A stretch of 64,000 nucleotides of DNA from Ktedonobacter racemifer DSM 44963 (GTDB lineage Bacteria; Chloroflexota; Ktedonobacteria; Ktedonobacterales; Ktedonobacteraceae), in NCBI RefSeq assembly GCF_000178855.1, contig NZ_ADVG01000001.1, positions 1,612,001 through 1,676,000 of the forward strand, in the 5' to 3' direction. Shown piece by piece: positions 25,506 to 33,543 of the stretch. The notes beneath the pieces are model-generated. The model was given only the letters and a program-made list of their open reading frames with translations. It was not told the DNA's origin and made no database searches. The stretch's first letter is position 1. Every line of letters begins with the position of its first letter. The translations under genes and the position numbers were made by a program.

Positions 25506-26803
25506 GACACGTTCCCTTGCCGTCTGGCTCAAGCTCTGTGAACACTGCTCTAGATTCTATCAAGCTGTGTCCAGTTCATCACCTCTCACTTGAGACTCAT
25601 TGTCCTCTATGCCATAAGGTTCTGCCACATCTAGCTCAGCGTAGCAGAGTTGGGCATTGCCCATTCTGTTCGTGTTGGTTAGGGAAGGATAGTGGCAATA
25701 CTGAATTGATGCTCTCCAATGCAACAGATTTTAATCGGCAGTGTTGGATAAACCTTTCCATAGGTGAATTACTCGCAAGTAACTCTAACACTTCTAACCC
25801 GCCATCTAAAGAGCAAATTCCGAGTATGATAAAGTTGCTTTTAGATACACACGCCGATGGGAATTTGAGTGCATTAGCACGTATACTACAATTAGACGTA
25901 CAAGTCTTATGGGCATATATTAACGAACGGCATCTGCCGCATTTCCATATACTGTTACGCGTATGTTATTTACTATCAATTTCACCTTTAGAATTTCTAA
26001 CAGAAAGCCCTCGTCTGCTGCAAACAAGGTTTCCATCTGATAAATATGAAATAAAATGTGTATTTAGTGATAAATGGAAACGAATAGCTGAAAGCGATAT
26101 AAAACTTATGCAGCAATCATTGGCAGATTTACTACAGAAGGAAATATATCCATTTCCAAGTTTAAAGAAAATTGCTAATGATATTGGTTGCCATCCTTCT
26201 ACACTCTTAAAGTATTGTCCCGATCTATGTAAAGAAGTCAACAAGCGTTATCGAAAGCAATGGGCCAATGATAATGCTAAAGTTTGCCTCATGCGAACTT
26301 TAGAAAGCGCGCTCGTCTCTGAGAAGCGAGTACCATTGTCATTTGTTGCCAGACAAGTAGGTTGCGCCCCAGAGACATTACGTAAATATTTTCCAGATCT
26401 TTGTTCCGCAGTTGTCACGCGATATTATGAGAGATATGACCGTGACTTCATTCAAAAAAAATTGGAAGATTGCCTTGATCAGAGAGAAAACATACCTTCA
26501 ATTAAAGAAATAGCTGTATCTATTGGTCACAATGATAGCTTCCTCTGGTGGCACTTTCCCGAATTATGTAAGCAAATTTCTTTAAAGCGTCGCTTAGAAA
26601 GAGAAGAGCAACATAAGAGACGGCTGGATAACATTTGTTATAGTATTACTCAAGCAGCTTTATTACTCCATTCCCAAGGCGTTTATCCCAGTGCCAGACA
26701 GATAGCCCAATTAACAGGAGATCCCTTTTTATTAGTAGAAAGGGAAGCACAAGAAATGTGGCGTTCTATAATGAAAGATTTAGGATATTCGACGTACTTG
26801 TAG
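25502..26803 (+). CDS. TniQ/TnsD-like target-selection protein lacking its N-terminus
   Basis: A 433-residue ORF from a GTG overlapping the kinase stop. Residues about 22-60 (CPVHHLSLETHCPLC, then GHCPFCSCWLG) are the second half of the TniQ zinc-binding region; the preceding half, normally about 100-150 residues with the first CPxC, is missing. The rest has three helix-turn-helix-like units of one type: IGCHPSTLLKYCPDLCKEV, VGCAPETLRKYFPDLCSAV and IGHNDSFLWWHFPELCKQI, as in the C-terminal part of TnsD-type proteins that recognise attachment sites. TniQ proteins direct TnsB/TnsC-type transposons to a target. No tnsA, tnsB or tnsC is in the window. The gene lies just inside the right-type end next to tRNA-Sec. 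Confidence 0.65.
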   Translation: MRHVPLPSGSSSVNTALDSIKLCPVHHLSLETHCPLCHKVLPHLAQRSRVGHCPFCSCWLGKDSGNTELMLSNATDFNRQCWINLSIGELLASNSNTSNPPSKEQIPSMIKLLLDTHADGNLSALARILQLDVQVLWAYINERHLPHFHILLRVCYLLSISPLEFLTESPRLLQTRFPSDKYEIKCVFSDKWKRIAESDIKLMQQSLADLLQKEIYPFPSLKKIANDIGCHPSTLLKYCPDLCKEVNKRYRKQWANDNAKVCLMRTLESALVSEKRVPLSFVARQVGCAPETLRKYFPDLCSAVVTRYYERYDRDFIQKKLEDCLDQRENIPSIKEIAVSIGHNDSFLWWHFPELCKQISLKRRLEREEQHKRRLDNICYSITQAALLLHSQGVYPSARQIAQLTGDPFLLVEREAQEMWRSIMKDLGYSTYL

Positions 26804-27018
26804 AGAATATAACTATCTCAGAGAAATTGGGCAGGAATATATTAAAAGGTAATCGAACTATATTTTACTTGATATTTAAGGTAAAATAAGGATTCTTATA
26901 CAATTCTTGGTAAAAAGGTCCGGTTGGTCGCGAAGAAAGACTGCTTTTTACGCTCAAAGGAAGGTTCACATTGCACTGAAAAGCTCATCCGTCACTAGGA
27001 ATGTGTAATAACAAAATT

Positions 27019-27091
27019 GGAAGCATAGTTTTGCAGAGAAAAATGGAAGCATAGTTTTGCAGATTCTGCAAAACCTATGGGTTAAATTACA
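27019..27091 (+). repeat. Right-type transposon end 3, outermost
   Basis: Two direct copies of GGAAGCATAGTTTTGCAG (27019 and 27045) are followed by an inverted copy (CTGCAAAACCTATG) and GGTTAAATTACA, ending at 27091. The tRNA-Sec 3' end is at 27135. It is the best-preserved right-type end and has a partial counterpart at 749-787. Confidence 0.55.
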
Positions 27092-27134
27092 GGTCCAATG
27101 ACACGGCGCACAGCATGCATTTCACTCAAAAAGG

Positions 27135-27230
27135 CAGAGGCGTATGAGAGTCGAACTCACCGGGGACCGCGCCGAGCGACCCCCCAGCCGTTTTGAAGAC
27201 GGTGAGACCCACCGGGGCCCCTACGCCTCC
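27135..27230 (-). tRNA. selC: tRNA-Sec (anticodon TCA)
   Basis: Read on the minus strand, the 96-nt gene starts GGAGGCGTAGG and has an 8-bp acceptor stem (GGAGGCGT with ACGCCTCT), an anticodon loop CTTCAAA holding TCA, a long variable arm (GC-rich, GGGGGGTCG to CCCC) and a T loop GAGTTCGACTC. These are the marks of selenocysteine tRNA. CCA is not encoded (discriminator G followed by CCT). The gene implies that the organism decodes some UGA codons as selenocysteine. Its 3' end faces the mobile region, 44 bp from the outermost transposon-like end. Confidence 0.93.
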
Positions 27231-27274
27231 TCGTCGGTGGACATGTGCTATTGTGCCACTCGACAAGGTGCCTG

Positions 27275-27931
27275 TCAAGCCAGGGCGCGGATACGCTGGA
27301 GGGAGACTTCGGTGAGGTCTTTGACGACGAGATTGGCGGCGCGTAGTCCGGGGAGGTCACGCTCACCAGCCACGGCGATGGAGCGCATACCGCCGGCGCG
27401 TGCGGCCTCAATTCCGGCGACGGCATCCTCGATGACCAGGCAGCGCGTGGGGGCAACACCTAGAGAATCGGCGGCCTTGAGGAAAACGTCGGGGGCAGGC
27501 TTACCGCGCGCAACCTCTTCGCCAGAGACCAGGGCGTTGAGATAACGCTCAAGGCCAAGGACCTCACTGATCAGGGCGATATTTTCGCGGGGTGTGGAGG
27601 AGGCGAGGGCCTGGGGATAGCCCGCCTTGTGGAGAGCGGCTAGCAGTTCTTCCGAGCCAGGGAGGAAGGCGATGGTGTGGCGGGCATAGTCGCGGAAGTA
27701 GGCCTCTTTACGGTCGGCCAGTTCTTTGATGCGCTCAGGGGTGGCCTCGCCGACCATGGTGGGGATGATGGCGTCGTTGCGCCAGCCGAAGGTGGACCAG
27801 AATTGCTCATCGCTATAGGGGATGTTCAAGTCCTGCGCCAGGCGATACCAGGCTTTGCGATGGGAGTCGGCGCTATCAATGATTACGCCGTCAAGATCCC
27901 AGATTACGGCACGGACGATTGCTTCTGTCAT
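27275..27931 (-). CDS. HAD-superfamily phosphatase, beta-phosphoglucomutase-like
   Basis: A 218-residue protein with all HAD motifs: motif I IWDLDGVIIDS (nucleophile Asp and acid/base Asp, residues 12 and 14), motif II LASSTPREN, a Lys in GKPAPDVF, and motif IV VIEDAVAGIEAARAGGM. A four-helix cap sits between motifs I and II, as in the beta-phosphoglucomutase/phosphonatase subgroup. It hydrolyses or transfers phosphate on small sugars; the exact substrate cannot be told. It is divergent from the ISKra4 element and transcribed towards selC. Confidence 0.88.
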   Translation of the reverse strand: MTEAIVRAVIWDLDGVIIDSADSHRKAWYRLAQDLNIPYSDEQFWSTFGWRNDAIIPTMVGEATPERIKELADRKEAYFRDYARHTIAFLPGSEELLAALHKAGYPQALASSTPRENIALISEVLGLERYLNALVSGEEVARGKPAPDVFLKAADSLGVAPTRCLVIEDAVAGIEAARAGGMRSIAVAGERDLPGLRAANLVVKDLTEVSLQRIRALA

Positions 27932-28043
27932 AGAAATGTGTGCTCCAGTAATGGATGTTTTAGCTGAAGAATAAATGAGCTTTTCTTCATCATACCATAT
28001 GAGTCAGGGGTTTCCAGTTCTTGCCTCGGCTCGCTACGCTCGC

Positions 28044-28108
28044 CTCGGGGGAAGGGGATGTGGATGGCAACGGCGAAGCTGTTACCATCCACATCCCCTT
28101 CCCCCGAG
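28044..28108. repeat. Long inverted repeat next to the ISKra4 element
   Basis: Arms of about 24 bp (starting CTCGGGGGAAGGGGATGTGG and closing with its complement before 28108) enclose a loop of about 15 nt. It lies upstream of the HAD gene and 37 bp before the ISKra4 target duplication. It may be a small non-autonomous repeat or a strong hairpin. Confidence 0.5.
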
Positions 28109-28235
28109 CGCCGCTGGCGCGAAGACTCTCCGCGAAGGGAGGGTACGGGTGAGCGTCATGTTTTTGCAATTGGGCTAGACAAAAGCCCCCTCTTCTGCGA
28201 AGATGTGTTCATTCTCAAGAGGGGAAGGGAAAAAC

Positions 28236-28595
28236 ATGAGCGAAGAGACTGATCAAGGCTGGCAACAACTCAGCGCACAGATTCTCACCGATATCAAAGC
28301 CTGGCGGCGAGACCATCCCAAGGTGACCTTACGTGAGATTGAACAGGAAGTGCATCAGCGCCTGAGTCGACTGGAAGCCCAAGTGATTCAAGATGCAGCT
28401 CAAGCAAGTGCGCAACGTGACTGGAGTGGTACCTCAGCCCAAGAGCGCCCCACCTGTCCCGTGTGTGGCACCCCACTGCAAGCCCGTGGGAAACGACCCC
28501 GCCGTCTGCAAGGAGCAGGAGGACAAGAGATCACGCTCAGCAGAACGTACGGAACTTGCCCCACGTGTGGGACAGGGCTTTTTCCCCCTCGATGA
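28236..28595 (+). CDS. ISKra4 transposase, N-terminal frame
   Basis: A 119-codon frame starting MSEETDQGWQQLSAQILTDI with GAGGGGAAGG upstream. It holds the N-terminal helical region and a zinc-ribbon made of CPVCGTPL and CPTCGTG. The frame ends at 28595, just after the run CTTTTTCCCCC (28570-28580). The rest of the transposase continues in the +1 frame, so either a programmed shift at that run or a one-base indel is needed to make the full protein. Confidence 0.8.
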   Translation: MSEETDQGWQQLSAQILTDIKAWRRDHPKVTLREIEQEVHQRLSRLEAQVIQDAAQASAQRDWSGTSAQERPTCPVCGTPLQARGKRPRRLQGAGGQEITLSRTYGTCPTCGTGLFPPR

Positions 28596-29802
28596 GGAGT
28601 TAGCTCTCCCAAGAGGGAGGAACTTGACATCGTTGCAACACGAGCATCTGGTCCATCTTTCGAGCTGGATGCCTTTTGCGCGAGCTGCTGAGATGATGCA
28701 ACGTCTGCTCGGGGTTCAGGTCAGTGAAGCGAGCGCGCGTCGACAGAGTGAGCAGGCAGGTGCCTTGGCCCTGGCGGTGCAAACGGTTCTGGCCTCGGAA
28801 CCTTTCGCCTCGTCACCATCTGTGAGCAAGCCTACCAAGCGCCTGGCCATCAGCGCCGATGGGGCCTATGTGCCTTTGCTCAAAGGGCAGTGGGCAGAGG
28901 TTCGAACGGTGGCTTTTGGAGAAGTCGAACCCTCCACCAGTCCGGCTGGAGCACAAGAGGTCACGGTCAGTCATCTCTCCTATTTTTCTCGCATGTGTGA
29001 TGCTCAGACCTTTGCGACCTTGGCTGATGTGGAGATGCGAGAGCGAGGGGTCCGGCAGGCTCAAGAAATCGGAGCAGTCACTGATGGTGCCGAGTGGTTG
29101 CAGGGCTTCCTCGATCTCCACTGTCCCCAAGCGTTGCGCATCTTGGATTTTCCTCATGCAGCAGAGCATCTCCATCTGCTCATCCAAGCGCTCCAACAAG
29201 CCGGCCTCGTTCTGCCTGACGACCTGCTGGAGCGTGCCTGCCATCGACTCAAACATCGAGGTCCCCGTTTGCTCATCTGGCTGCTTGCTCGTTTACCAGC
29301 TCAGATCGCCCAACAGGAAGGGGTGCGTGAACAGGTCGGCTATTTTCTCAAACGCGAAGCCTTGATGCAGTATCCCCAGTTTCAAGCCGCAGGCTGGCCG
29401 ATTGGGTCAGGGATGGTGGAAAGCGCCAATAAAGTGGTGGTGCAAGCCCGCCTCAAAGGAGCAGGTATGCATTGGGAGCCCAGTCATGTCAATCCCATGC
29501 TCACCTTACGCAACGCCGTCTGTAATGAGCGATGGGATCTCTGCTGGCAAGAGATTGAGCGGGAGCAACTCCGTCACCGGGAGCAGCGTCGCAACGAGCG
29601 AGCGACACCTCGTCTTGAGCAGATGGTCTCTTCCTTGATGCTCTCGCTCCTTCGCTTTCGTTCCCCTACTCCCAAGCCACTTCCCCCTCCCCCTCGTCCA
29701 ATGGCACCTGCTGCCACCTTACCTGGTTCCTCACGCCCTTCAACCCATCATCCATGGAAACGAGTGTTGGCTTGTCGTCCCAAATCCATTGCAAAAAGAT
29801 GA
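28393..29802 (+). CDS. ISKra4 transposase, catalytic frame
   Basis: This frame is meaningful from about 28570 on (FFPLDEELALPRGRNLTSLQ). It has the DDE-type landmarks of the family: ISADGAYVPL, AVTDGAEWLQGF, FPHAAEHL and GWPIGSGMVESANK with the final catalytic Glu. The C-terminal tail is basic and proline-rich. No start codon with a ribosome site precedes it, which supports synthesis as a frameshift fusion with the upstream frame. The actual coding part is about 28570-29802; the earlier portion overlaps the first frame and is not thought to be translated. Confidence 0.85.
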   Translation: MQLKQVRNVTGVVPQPKSAPPVPCVAPHCKPVGNDPAVCKEQEDKRSRSAERTELAPRVGQGFFPLDEELALPRGRNLTSLQHEHLVHLSSWMPFARAAEMMQRLLGVQVSEASARRQSEQAGALALAVQTVLASEPFASSPSVSKPTKRLAISADGAYVPLLKGQWAEVRTVAFGEVEPSTSPAGAQEVTVSHLSYFSRMCDAQTFATLADVEMRERGVRQAQEIGAVTDGAEWLQGFLDLHCPQALRILDFPHAAEHLHLLIQALQQAGLVLPDDLLERACHRLKHRGPRLLIWLLARLPAQIAQQEGVREQVGYFLKREALMQYPQFQAAGWPIGSGMVESANKVVVQARLKGAGMHWEPSHVNPMLTLRNAVCNERWDLCWQEIEREQLRHREQRRNERATPRLEQMVSSLMLSLLRFRSPTPKPLPPPPRPMAPAATLPGSSRPSTHHPWKRVLACRPKSIAKR

Positions 29803-29819
29803 CGCTCACCCGGAGGGTA

Positions 29820-30024
29820 CCGAGAAATAGACGTATCCCACTGCGTCATGCTAGAATAAATGGCATATTATAGAAGGAAAAAAATTTTTCCAGCTTCTAT
29901 CTCAATATCTCAACGGTGCGGGCGAGGTAGAAGGGGAACATTTGGGCTCCTATGCTAAGCTATTTCTACCATAAAGAAAGCTATCGCGTTGAAATAGATA
30001 ATATGTGACCTGGAGGAATTATTG
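29820..30024. other. Upstream region of paaK
   Basis: AT-rich 200 bp holding the promoter and the site TGGAGGAAT. The ISKra4 element is inserted directly upstream. Confidence 0.35.
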
Positions 30025-31386
30025 ATGAGTTTTCGTAGATTCTTTCAAGAAGAGATAGAGACCCTTCCTAAAGAGAAGCTGAAGGCACTACAGCTACAGC
30101 GTTTGCAGGCAATGGTAGAGCGCGTCTACCACCAGAATTCTTTCTACCGCAAGCTCTATGATGAAGTGGGGGTCAAGCCTTCGGATATTCAGTCATTGGA
30201 AGATATTCGCAAGCTGCCATTCCTGGAGAAGAAGAGCGTGCGCGGGGCCTACCCCTATGGGATGGCGCTAGCTCCCATTGGCGGCGAGAATGGCGCGGTA
30301 GAGGTTCATGCAACCAGTGGTACAACGGGCAAGAGTGTGCCGGTCTTCGCGACGATGAAGGATATTGAGAACTGGGCGGACTTGAACGCACGCGAGCTAT
30401 GGATGACGGGTCTGCGGCCAGGCGATGTCTTTATGAATAGTTATGGCTATGGGTTGCCCACGGGCGGCTTTGGCTTCCATTATGGCGCGATGAAGATGGG
30501 CGTGATGGTCATCCCCATGGGTTCGGATGCGCGCCAGTACGAGCGCTTCATCGATTTTATTTTCGACTTTGGCGTGGCTGGCATGTGTATGACGCCCTCC
30601 GTTGGACTCTACGTCGGCAATAAGGCGCGCGAGATGGGGGTTGACTTCAAGAAGAGCAAGCTGAAAGTTGGTCTCTTTGGCGCGGAGCCATGGCCCTGGG
30701 AGACACGCCTCAAGTTGGAAGAGTATTTCGGTATTACGGCCTATGATGAGTTTGGCATGACTGAGTTTCTGGGGCCGGGCATGACCTGTGAATGCGAGAC
30801 ACGCGATGGCATGCACGCCTGGGCGGACGCCTTCCTGGTGGAATGCATCAATCCCGAGACGGGCGAGCCTGTGGGCGAGGGCGAAGAGGGCGAACTGGTC
30901 TGGACCTGGCTCAACGCCGATGGTACGGCGATGCTGCGCTATCGTAGCCGCGACCTCTCACGCATCTGGTGGGAGGAGCGCTGCGCCTGTGGACGCACAC
31001 ATCCAAAGATCGCAGCCATTAAGGGGCGCACGGATGACGCCGTGCCCATTCGCGGCCTGATCGTCTTCCCCAGCCAGATCGAGGCAGCGCTGCTGCGCTT
31101 CCCCGAGACGGGCGCGAACTTCCGCATCATCGTCGACAAGCGTAACGGCCTGGATACCTTCGATCTGAAGGTGGAGGTCAAAGAGAACGCCATGCTGGAG
31201 AGCGAAGAGTTCGTGAAGCAGCTCCAGAAGCAGATGGCCGAGGCGGTCAAGTCGGTCACGGGCAACACGCCGCATGTTCACCTGGTACCAGTCGATAGTC
31301 TGCCACGCGCCACGGGTGGCGAGTCCAAGACCGCCAGTGCGCGCGTCGAGGATCGGCGCAACCTGCAAGCGGTCGAACAGAAGTAA
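30025..31386 (+). CDS. paaK: Phenylacetate-CoA ligase
   Basis: A 453-residue ANL-family enzyme; the ATG at 30025 follows CTGGAGGAATT. It carries the nucleotide-binding loop TSGTTGKSVPVF, the adenine motif YDEFGMTEF, and the C-terminal YRSRDLSRI and hinge region. Short length and the N-terminal VYHQNSFYRKLYDEVGV are typical of PaaK rather than acetyl-CoA synthetases. The reaction is ATP-dependent activation of phenylacetate, or a related aryl acid, to the CoA thioester. No other paa gene is nearby, so the true substrate is uncertain. A strong terminator follows at 31397. Confidence 0.9.
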   Translation: MSFRRFFQEEIETLPKEKLKALQLQRLQAMVERVYHQNSFYRKLYDEVGVKPSDIQSLEDIRKLPFLEKKSVRGAYPYGMALAPIGGENGAVEVHATSGTTGKSVPVFATMKDIENWADLNARELWMTGLRPGDVFMNSYGYGLPTGGFGFHYGAMKMGVMVIPMGSDARQYERFIDFIFDFGVAGMCMTPSVGLYVGNKAREMGVDFKKSKLKVGLFGAEPWPWETRLKLEEYFGITAYDEFGMTEFLGPGMTCECETRDGMHAWADAFLVECINPETGEPVGEGEEGELVWTWLNADGTAMLRYRSRDLSRIWWEERCACGRTHPKIAAIKGRTDDAVPIRGLIVFPSQIEAALLRFPETGANFRIIVDKRNGLDTFDLKVEVKENAMLESEEFVKQLQKQMAEAVKSVTGNTPHVHLVPVDSLPRATGGESKTASARVEDRRNLQAVEQK

Positions 31387-31396
31387 GGCGAAGAGT

Positions 31397-31444
31397 AAAG
31401 AGAAGGGGCGGACCCGCTAATCAGCGGGTCCGCCCCTTCTCTTT
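31397..31444 (+). terminator. Rho-independent terminator after paaK
   Basis: A 21-bp stem (AAAGAGAAGGGGCGGACCCGC with its complement) around a short loop, ending in CTTT. Confidence 0.85.
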
Positions 31445-31535
31445 AGCATAGAACAAGAACTATTGTTGGAGGCATACAGTTAGTAAAAGAGGGGCCCTAT
31501 AGCATAGCCTTATATTCAATACTTCGAGGAGGCTT

Positions 31536-31706
31536 ATGATGTGGAAAAAAGGGATTATTTGTTTGCTTTGCCTGGCATTGCTCACGTCGTTTGTTGCCTC
31601 CTGCTCTATCAAAGAGCAAGTTCAGGCACGCACTAAGGCACGCATGGGTCATGAGGCTTCTGGCTTCTTAAAGACGCAGGCGCTTCTGATCAATGCCCAG
31701 GAATGA
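31536..31706 (+). CDS. Small lipoprotein
   Basis: A 56-residue protein with GAGGAGG 5 nt before ATG 31536. MMWKKGIICLLCLALLTSFV is a signal peptide, and VASC is a lipobox, so Cys23 should be lipidated and the remaining 33 residues exposed outside the membrane. The mature part is short and basic (KEQVQARTKARMG). No function can be given. It overlaps the convergent ORF at 31690 by a few bases. Confidence 0.6.
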   Translation: MMWKKGIICLLCLALLTSFVASCSIKEQVQARTKARMGHEASGFLKTQALLINAQE

Positions 31707-31938
31707 CGCAGGGATTACCATGAGCAGTTCCATTCTCTTCGGCCTCGCTCCACGCCAACTTGAGTGCCAGCATATGTGCAAGATATGTCTGAGTCTGGTC
31801 CAATTCTGCTTTTTTCCTGTCGATATCCTTCATCTTTTGGCGAATAACCTCAATTAGCGCGCACCTGAGTTCGACTTGGTACAAGAAACTCCGCTCAACT
31901 AGCCTGAGCGGAGTTTCTCTTACGGCCTCTAAAGGCAC
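31690..31938 (-). CDS. Possible small helical protein
   Basis: An 82-codon frame whose middle (ALIEVIRQKMKDIDRKKAEL) looks like an amphipathic coiled coil, which is unusual for a chance frame. The upstream part, however, runs through the terminator-like hairpin at 31885, so the real start, if any, is internal, perhaps the Met near residue 36. No ribosome site stands out. Weak call. Confidence 0.3.
   Translation of the reverse strand: MPLEAVRETPLRLVERSFLYQVELRCALIEVIRQKMKDIDRKKAELDQTQTYLAHMLALKLAWSEAEENGTAHGNPCVIPGH
31885..31921. terminator. Terminator-like hairpin
   Basis: GAAACTCCGCTCA pairs with TGAGCGGAGTTTC around a 7-nt loop; TCTCTT follows. It separates the lipoprotein and the SRPBCC gene and may act in both directions. 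Confidence 0.6.
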
Positions 31939-31949
31939 TCGAATTGGTC

Positions 31950-32375
31950 TCAGCCCTGGTGATCCGAATCCGCATATCGAGCCAGGTTGGAGACAGTTTC
32001 TGCTAATTCTTCTTGCTTAAAGCCCATCTCTTGAGCGAGATGCTCGGCATCGGGGCCTTCGATTTCGACGGTGTGAGTAATCTGAGTGCCTGAAGCCGAA
32101 AGGGTCAACTCATGGCGGCCAATGATCGCGTGGTCTGGTCCAATGGGTGTACGATCAATAAAGCGCTGCCCTTCCTCGACGAGGACAAGTGTAAAGGGTA
32201 ACTCTGGTCCCCCCGTGGGTTGCAAGGTGCCAGAAGTACCCGTAACGAAAGGGCCATCAGGCTGATACTTGTCAAGGCCATAGTCCCACCGAGGCCAATT
32301 GGCGACATCACAATAGATCGCCCAAACGCGCGAAGCAGTGGCGCGGGTGTGTGCTGTTGCAGAAATAGTCCACAT
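31950..32375 (-). CDS. SRPBCC (START-like) family protein
   Basis: A 141-residue protein. TISATAHTRATASRVWAIYC followed by DVANWPRWD is the usual N-terminus of the polyketide cyclase/SRPBCC fold, a helix-grip with a hydrophobic pocket. The centre (GTSGTLQPTGGPELPFTLVL) and the C-terminal helix complete the fold. Such proteins bind or modify small hydrophobic molecules; many are of unknown role. It stands alone, downstream of the two-component system on the same strand with a 425-bp gap. Confidence 0.8.
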   Translation of the reverse strand: MWTISATAHTRATASRVWAIYCDVANWPRWDYGLDKYQPDGPFVTGTSGTLQPTGGPELPFTLVLVEEGQRFIDRTPIGPDHAIIGRHELTLSASGTQITHTVEIEGPDAEHLAQEMGFKQEELAETVSNLARYADSDHQG

Positions 32376-32555
32376 AAACGGAACTCCATCCTCTTTCTCA
32401 CTATGCTTAGCAGAAGCTTCTCAAAGGAAACGTGCCATACCTGTTCAGGCGATGGCTTCGCTGGTCAAAATTGCCGTGTCAGGCCGTTCCCACTCTCTCA
32501 CGCGGCCTCATCCTCAGTATCGCCGGGCGGCCTCGATCCGTAAACCACCAGACGA

Positions 32556-32613
32556 TGGAAAAGAGATTCAACCAGAAGACTGAATCTCCATCCATTCGCC
32601 TGGTTGATCACAA
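32556..32613. repeat. Copy 1 of a 58-bp repeat with internal hairpins
   Basis: GAGATTCA and TGAATCTC (32563-32588) form one hairpin, and CAACCAG pairs with CTGGTTG further on. A copy with few differences lies at 36659-36714, so the pair flanks the response-regulator/histidine-kinase locus as direct repeats 4.1 kb apart. Confidence 0.6.
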
Positions 32614-33543
32614 TATCACTTGCTACGAGGTATTTCCCAGATTACCTCAGACAGACCTGGTATCTCCTGCTCAAAGAGAGTTGAGCCAGAATATCACCCT
32701 TTTCTCTTCCTCAGGAAGCCTGAAGCACACTCATTCTTTCATCGCTTCTTAAAAGAGTTTGGAGCAGAAAAGCAAAGGAATGTTTCATCAGGAAAGTGCT
32801 TATTTCTCCTCGTTCAGATGCAACATACCCTTCTCCAGGGCAACCGTCACTGCCGCAGTGCGGTCCTCGACGCCCAGTTTGCCAAAGATGCGCAGGAGGT
32901 GCGATTTGATGGTAGCTTCACTGATAAACAGGCTGCGCGCGGCCTCCTTGTTGCTAGCTCCGCGTCCAACGAGCGCCAGGACTTCGAGTTCACGCTCGCT
33001 GAGCACTGAACTGGGAGGAGTTTGCATATGGCGCAGCAGGCGTGTGACAACTTCAGGAGCGAAGACGGATTTGCCCTGCGCAACCGTCCGAATGGCGGCG
33101 AAGAGTTGTTCGCGGGGCGCGTCTTTAAGAATGTAGCCCGTGGCCCCGGCTTTGACCGCGTGGAGGATATCGGCGTTGCTGTCATAGGTGGTCAGGACCA
33201 GAATGGGAATCGTTATGCCCAACTGGCGCAATCCGGTAATGGCCTCTGCCCCACCCATCTTCGCCATCCGCAGATCCATAATGATCACATCTGGTTTGAG
33301 ACGTGTGATCAATTCGATCGCCTCCTGGCCGTGCGTGGCCTCGCCCACTACCTCAAAATCGGCTTGACAGGATAGGGCTTTAGCCCGCCGCAAGCCACGG
33401 TTCTTTCGACCGTGGTGAGGCGTGTTATTGGGCTTGAGCCCTTATCAAACCTAGTACTCATAGAACACATGTTTGACAATTTCACATCAGCAGAGTATTC
33501 TCTACGAGAGATACCATCTATTTTGTGAGAGGAGGTCCTGAAA

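Larger units (their letters stand above)
28146..29812 (+). mobile_element. ISKra4-family insertion sequence, complete
   Basis: Terminal inverted repeats are CGGGTGAGCGTCAT (left, from 28146) and its complement (right, to 29812), followed inward by TTTTTGCAAT on both sides. A 7-bp direct repeat, GAGGGTA, flanks the element (28139-28145 and 29813-29819) as target duplication. The 1667-bp element holds the two overlapping frames of one transposase. Confidence 0.9.
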
